In this document: positions 60,031 to 64,000 of the stretch, piece after piece
Layout: each line of letters begins with the position of its first letter
How positions within the stretch are numbered: the first letter of the stretch is position 1
Source of the DNA: JACSRF01 sp963695505
GTDB lineage: Bacteria; Chloroflexota; Anaerolineae; Promineifilales; Promineifilaceae
Length of the DNA stretch: 64,000 bases
Assembly: GCA_963695505.1 (NCBI GenBank)
Contig: CAVOGX010000013.1
Coordinates: 124,001 to 188,000, forward strand
Reading direction: 5' to 3'
Program-made: the position numbers and the translations under genes
Notes under the pieces: generated by a model
What the model was told of the DNA's origin: nothing
The model's input: only the letters and a program-made list of their open reading frames with translations
Databases searched by the model: none

Positions 60031-61237
60031 TCATCCTCGACAGCTTCCCGGCAAGGGCAGCAGGCTGAGCGTGCCCGGCTCCTGGGTGATGACTGCTGTT
60101 TGGCCGCTGGCTTCGTCCCAAAGCAAGGCATCAACCAGGCCGTCTCCGGTGAGATCGGCGGCGGTCACCAGAATCATGCGTGAGACTGGGGCATTTCGGC
60201 TGGAGAGGGGTTGATCCAGCAGCAAATTGTATCCATTTTCGCTTACGCCAATTACGGCCAACTGGCTCAGGTGCGGGTAGCCCGCCGGTCCATGCCAAAG
60301 AACCATTAGCTCGTTACGGCCGTTTCCGGTCAAATCCAGCTCGTGCCACACCATGCGGCGGGGCGGGTTTTGCGCCAGCCACTCCTGCTGAAGGGCTGTG
60401 AGCACCCCAGGCTCCCGCTGCGCCAGGCGGCTCAGCAGTTCCTGCGCAGGTCCTTTGGCGGTCGGGGCCGAAGGCAATGATTTGCAAACGGCCGTTTCCA
60501 GCCCCACATCTCCGTTGGCCACCTCTGGATGGGTGAAAGGCGATACCCAGCGCGTCAGCCAGCACCGGCTGGTTGCAGCTGTACTGCAAGGCCAGGCCCT
60601 GGGCCGCACTTTGCAAGCCCACTGTCGCGCTGTCGCCCCGGCTTTCATTCAAAACGGTCACATCCGGGTACAAAAACACGATTTCATTGCTGCCTTCAAA
60701 CAGCTGCACTTCGAAGGTCAACGTGTCTTCAAAGTCGCCGTCAAAACGAGGGACGCCATCCCATTCCGCCACAAAAATACGGTTGGGTGCTTCCCCAATA
60801 ACGGCCGTTTCCAAAAAACCCACAAAGGTCAGGTCTAAATCATCCCAATACGGCGCGATGAGGTCGCCCATGGCAGGCGCCGGACCCCCGTCCAGGCAGC
60901 GGTTCAGGTATTCGGCTGCGCCCCCGTCGCCCAATTGCAGCGTGCCGTTGCTGCCCAGGGTCAGGGAGGTGTAAGTCGTGCCGTAGAAGGTGAAAGGGAA
61001 AGGTAGGGAAACGGCCGTTACGCCATCATCCGCATACAGGCCGGTGTCCTCCGTGGCGTCAATGTAGGCATAATTGCCACCTGGCTCGCAGGTGTAGCCA
61101 TAAAAGTCTGGGCCAGGGCACAAAGCGACTTGAGGGCCATAAGCAGCCTGAGTGTCGCGCCGGAATACAAAAAACAGCACCACCGCCACCGCAGCCAACA
61201 GCACCAGCCAAAACAGAAGACGAAAACGGGAATTCAT
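60031..61237 (-). CDS. Membrane-anchored secreted protein with beta-sandwich and VCBS-like end (frameshift)
   Basis: The N-terminus is a single helix (LLFWLVLLAAVAVVLFFVF). The exodomain (YIDATEDTGLYADDGVTAVS, FPFTFYGTTYTSLTLGSNG, LIAPYWDDLDL) has the layout of NIDO-like or related surface beta-sandwiches. After a frame change near 60510-60560 the C-terminal part (HELDLTGNGRNELMVLWHG, LTGDGLVDALLWDEASG) shows two FG-GAP/VCBS loops, as in the first gene of the window. Total about 400 residues. The end is uncertain because another frame continues about 60 bases further. Role unknown, probably cell-surface. Confidence 0.65.
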
Positions 61238-61266
61238 GGGGGAAGTTTAACGAAGGCAAATGATGG

Positions 61267-61386
61267 GGGCAAGTTTTCGGTCACCGGCTGCCGGTTATCA
61301 GTGACCAGTATCCAGAGATCAGTTTTCAGTAATCAGTTGAATCAGTTATCGATAACCGACCACTGCTACTGCTTACTGCCTACTAA
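61267..61386. repeat. Degenerate tandem repeats between lgt and the surface-protein gene
   Basis: Words such as ATCAGTGACCAGTATCC, CAGTTTTCAGTAATCAGTTG, ACTGCTTACTGCCTACT and ATTACTGCTTACTG follow each other in this gap. They form two blocks of short imperfect repeats (periods about 9-11). The block ends at the lgt stop. Confidence 0.55.
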
Positions 61387-62124
61387 TTACTGCTTACTGT
61401 TTGCCGCCCCTCGCTGGCCCAACAGGTAGAGGCTAACAAGCATCAGCACCAGGCACACAACTTGCAGCAGGTGAATGCCATTATCCGCCAGCCACGCATT
61501 TTCGCGGTAGGCGTCAATAAATAGGCGTCCGCCGCTGTAAAACGCCACGCTAAGCAGGAAAAGCTGCCCGTCAAAAAGGCGGTGGCGGTGTAGATACCAC
61601 CAGCCGGCCAGGGCGAGCAAGCCAACTACCACCTCATACATCTGCACCGGGTGACGGCGCACGCCAAACTGGGTGATGCCCCAGGGCATATTGGTCAATT
61701 TGCCAAACCCAGGACCGCCCAAAAAGTCAGCCAGGCTGATGACCATCAGCATCAGAAGCAGGCCAGGAGCCAGGGACGTCCAGGGTGGGCCAGGGCTTCA
61801 AGCTGGTGGAAACGGCCGTAAAAGAATCCCCGTGGCCAGCATAATCACCAGCCCACCCCACAGGTTATAGCCGCTGTTCAACGGCCACACAATGCTCAGC
61901 AAATCCTGGCGAAACACCGGCCAGTAAATGGCCACGAAGGTCAGCCGCGCCCCCACAAAATAGGCCAGCAGCAGCAAACCGCTGAGATTATAAAGCCGGG
62001 CAGCATCCTGCTTTAGCCAGCGCGCCGCCCGTTCATTGAGGCTCAAAGCCACATAAGCCCCCAAAATATAAACGAGACCCACGGTAGGGAATGACAGGGG
62101 ACCAATTTGCAAGGTGGGAAACAT
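61387..62124 (-). CDS. lgt: Prolipoprotein diacylglyceryl transferase (frameshifts)
   Basis: The first part (MFPTLQIGPLSFPTVGLVYI) has hydrophobic helices. It continues, after two nearby frame changes around 61750-61800, with GLLLMLMVISLADFLGGPGF and the Lgt signature region WGITQFGVRRHPVQMYE. Then come FDGQLFLLSVAFYSGGRLFI and the final helix. Lgt attaches diacylglycerol to the lipobox Cys of lipoproteins. Expected length of about 246 is slightly short but within family range. It ends just before the intergenic repeats and is 7 bp from the thioredoxin-like gene. Confidence 0.85.
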
Positions 62125-62131
62125 GGGCTGC

Positions 62132-62707
62132 CTATTCCTTCACCAGCCGGTTAATGCGCTCTTGCAATACAGCCTGGCTGATGGCCCCCACGTAAACTTC
62201 GCGCACCACGCCATAGCGATCTATAAAGATGGTGGTAGGTAGATTAAAGACGTCGTAGGCGTCATTAACCACGTTTTCCGCGTCGTAGAGCAGCGGGTAC
62301 GTCAGCCCAAAGCTGGTGCCAAAATCGGCAATGGTTTGCACAGATTCGCCCTGGTTGACGCCCAAAATGGCAACCTGTTCCCGGAATTTCAGGCTCAGTT
62401 CTTGAAAGTGGGGAGTCTCAATGCGACAGGGGCCGCACCAGCTAGCCCAAAAGTTGAGAACGACCGGTATGCCGCTCTCCCCCTCTCGGTCTACAAAGTC
62501 GATGAGGGAGATGGGTGTGGTAGAAACGGCCGTTCCCTCCACAGAGGGTGCAGCAAAATCAGGGGCCAGGTGGCCGACGATGGGCGCCTCCGTCAGGCCA
62601 AACCCGCGCGGCTCTTCTACCGGCTCCCGCGAAACCCAAATCCACGCCGTGCCCAGCGCCCCCAGCAAAACCAACAACACCCACTGCTCAATACGCGCTC
62701 TTGCCAT
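62132..62707 (-). CDS. TlpA/ResA-like membrane-anchored thioredoxin
   Basis: The 191-residue product has an N-terminal helix (EQWVLLVLLGALGTAWIWV) and a redoxin domain with APDFAAPSVEG, VVLNFWASWCGPCRIETPHF (active site WCGPC) and the cis-Pro in FNLPTTIFIDRYG. It would reduce or exchange disulfides outside the membrane, for example during cytochrome c maturation; a multiheme cytochrome is elsewhere in the window. Start at ATG 62707; the preceding in-frame ATG adds one residue. Intact. Confidence 0.9.
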   Translation of the reverse strand: MARARIEQWVLLVLLGALGTAWIWVSREPVEEPRGFGLTEAPIVGHLAPDFAAPSVEGTAVSTTPISLIDFVDREGESGIPVVLNFWASWCGPCRIETPHFQELSLKFREQVAILGVNQGESVQTIADFGTSFGLTYPLLYDAENVVNDAYDVFNLPTTIFIDRYGVVREVYVGAISQAVLQERINRLVKE

Positions 62708-62721
62708 CACTACCCACCCCG

Positions 62722-64000
62722 TTATGAATGTCTGGCTACCACCAACGGAATTCCCTGAGGCTGCACCCCATCCGGGTAACCTGTCAAGTCGTAGGTCATG
62801 GCCCCATCAATGTTGACCGGCACTATTGCCCCCAGCGGCAGCTCGCCGGGTACTATGACCAATCCGTCGATCTCCGGGGCATCGCGGAAGCTGCGCCCCA
62901 CGCTGAGGCCATCGCCATGCCCTTCTACCAGCACAGGCAGGGTCTTGCCCACCCAACGCCTGGTTTTTCGCCAGCGAAATGGGCTGCTGTAAAGCCATCA
63001 ATTCTTCCTGGCGCGCCACTTTGACCGCTTCTGGCACCTGCCAGCCACCGTTGCCGAAGGCGTGGACGCTTCGTATGAATAGGTAAAGGCTCCCACCCGG
63101 TCGAACTGCAAATCCCGCACAAACTGCTTCAATTCGTCAAATTCTTCATCCGTTTCGCCGGGATAGCCCACGATAAAGGTGGTGCGAATGGCAATGTCGG
63201 GCATGGCGTCACGCAATTTTTCCACTGTGCCGTACACCCACTCGATGTTGGCCGGGCGGCGCATCCGCTTCAGGGTTTCGCGGCTGCCGTGCTGCAAGGG
63301 AATGTCCAGGTAAGGCACTATTTGCGGCGTGGTGGCCATCGTCTCAATCAGTTCGTCGGTAACGTAGCCAGGATAGGCGTACATCAGGCGAATCCAGGGG
63401 ATGTCGGGGCAGCCTGGGTAATTTGCCGCAAAAGCTGGCTCAAGCCATTCTTCAGACCCAAATCGTGGCCATAATCGGTGGTGTCTTGGGCAATGATGAT
63501 GAGCTCTTGGATGCCCGCCTCTTGCAAAGCCACTGCTTCAGCCACAATGGCTTCAGGCGGGCGGCTGACGTGGGTGCCCTTTATTTGGGGAATGGCACAA
63601 AAAGCACACGGGCGGCGACAGCCATCGGAAATTTTGAGGTAGGCGCTGTGGCCCTGAACGGCCGTTCGCAACACCCCTTTTTCGTCTTTCCCCACCGTCT
63701 TCGCTTCATCTGGCAGGTGGTACAGTGGTTCGGGATGCTTTTTGCGGCGCAGCTTGGCGCACAAAAGGCACAATATCCATCCAGCGCCGCGTGCCAATGA
63801 CGCCATCGATGCCGGGAACCCATTCCACCACTTCTGCGCCGTAGCGTTGGGCCATGCAGCCTGCGGCAATGAGCAGTTGATTTTTACCCTTCAGGGCTGC
63901 CAATTCTTGCAATGCGCCAATCGATTCCTGCCGCGCAGCTTCAATGAAACCGCAGGTGTTGACAATGAGCACGCTGGCATCGTCGGGATCGGCCGTGCCG
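62722..64000 (-). CDS. rimO: Ribosomal protein S12 methylthiotransferase, 5' end outside window (frameshifts)
   Basis: Visible parts in order: VLIVNTCGFIEAARQESIGA (first cluster-binding segment), the radical-SAM motif KISDGCRRPCAFCAIPQIKG (CxxxCxxC) and IIIAQDTTDYGHDLG. These are followed by YAYPGYVTDELIETM, PYLDIPLQHGSRETLKRMRR and RTTFIVGYPGETDEEFDEL. A TRAM end follows (VEGHGDGLSVGRSFRDAPEI) with stop at 62722. IIIAQDTT-Y and LQHGS are typical of RimO rather than MiaB. The enzyme adds methylthio to the S12 aspartate. At least four frame changes are needed. The gene lacks its first residues because it runs past 64000. Confidence 0.88.

Larger units (their letters stand above)
1..64000. repeat. 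Highly iterated palindrome ACGGCCGT, about 70 copies
   Basis: The perfect palindrome ACGGCCGT recurs through the window. Examples start near 375, 1013, 1269, 1766, 2663, 2972, 3106, 3903, 4001, 4568, 6245, 6837, 7373, 8942, 10133, 12284, 17244, 19052, 21768, 23528, 25271, 27235, 29331, 33436, 34825, 35585, 39235, 40922, 42866, 45614, 47458, 51000, 54111, 57152, 60316, 61011, 62526 and 63658. By hand I count about 70; one or two would be expected by chance at this composition. Many copies extend to GAAACGGCCGTT or the 16-bp palindrome GGAAACGGCCGTTTCC. Most are inside coding regions on both strands. The behaviour resembles HIP1 of cyanobacteria, with a different sequence. The function is unknown. 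Confidence 0.93.

Noticed and set aside
1..64000. CRISPR or regularly spaced array built on ACGGCCGT
   Set aside because: Spacing is irregular (from under 100 bp to over 4 kb), and copies are inside genes on both strands.

Overview
This is probably a chromosomal segment of a Chloroflexota bacterium, most likely of the Anaerolineae type. That placement is inferred from gene families and style, not from a marker tree. The clues are histidine kinases with a seven-helix N-terminal sensor, SARP and winged-helix regulators fused to NTPases, many secreted proteins with Pro/Thr-rich linkers, and secreted proteins ending in a short YLP-type hydrophobic tail. Base composition is moderately GC-rich. No rRNA, tRNA, CRISPR array, transposase or integrase was recognised. 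The most pervasive feature is an 8-bp palindrome, ACGGCCGT, seen about 70 times, often inside a longer GAAACGGCCGTTTC context. It lies mostly inside genes, where it adds TAV, NGR or RP to proteins.

Layout. 0-8.7 kb (minus): a secreted FG-GAP propeller receptor with one late membrane helix, preceded by an NTPase-winged helix regulator; a UvrD/PcrA-type helicase; a five-heme cytochrome c. 8.9-10.6 kb (plus): a surface-anchored glycoside hydrolase-like protein. 10.6-20.8 kb (minus): a set of Tad/Flp-type pilins and pseudopilins with very large exodomains, plus a BNR-type secreted protein. 21-25.5 kb (plus): a divergent SARP-NTPase regulator and a multi-helix membrane NTPase, with an 11-bp tandem repeat just before the SARP start. 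25.5-30.2 kb: a HigBA-like toxin-antitoxin pair, a CARDB-type surface protein and a fused E1 alpha-beta 2-oxoacid dehydrogenase.

30.2-33.4 kb is an accessory patch: a MazF-type toxin pair, a DUF433 remnant, an unrecognised membrane-linked protein, and two further partial copies of the 3' end of the E1 gene. 33.6-42.8 kb: an M23 peptidase, a Uma2 protein, CTP synthase, a Roadblock protein, a 2-hydroxyacid dehydrogenase, a CBS-ACT protein and a glycosyltransferase. 42.9-54.7 kb: a LysM-glycosidase, then a four-gene signalling operon (receiver-kinase, two 7TM kinases, lone receiver), an M28 peptidase, and a PhnD-like binding protein paired with a HAMP histidine kinase. 54.9-64 kb (minus): a VOC protein, EttA, MetRS, an EVE-like protein, Lgt, a thioredoxin-like protein and RimO (5' end outside the window).

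Roughly twenty genes, including housekeeping genes (metG, lgt, rimO, uvrD-like), carry single-base frameshifts. Others (pyrG, ettA, the kinases) are clean. I treat this mainly as indel noise from long-read assembly, because essential genes are hit and homopolymers are involved, and I annotate such genes as whole CDSs. True pseudogenization cannot be excluded for the accessory genes.
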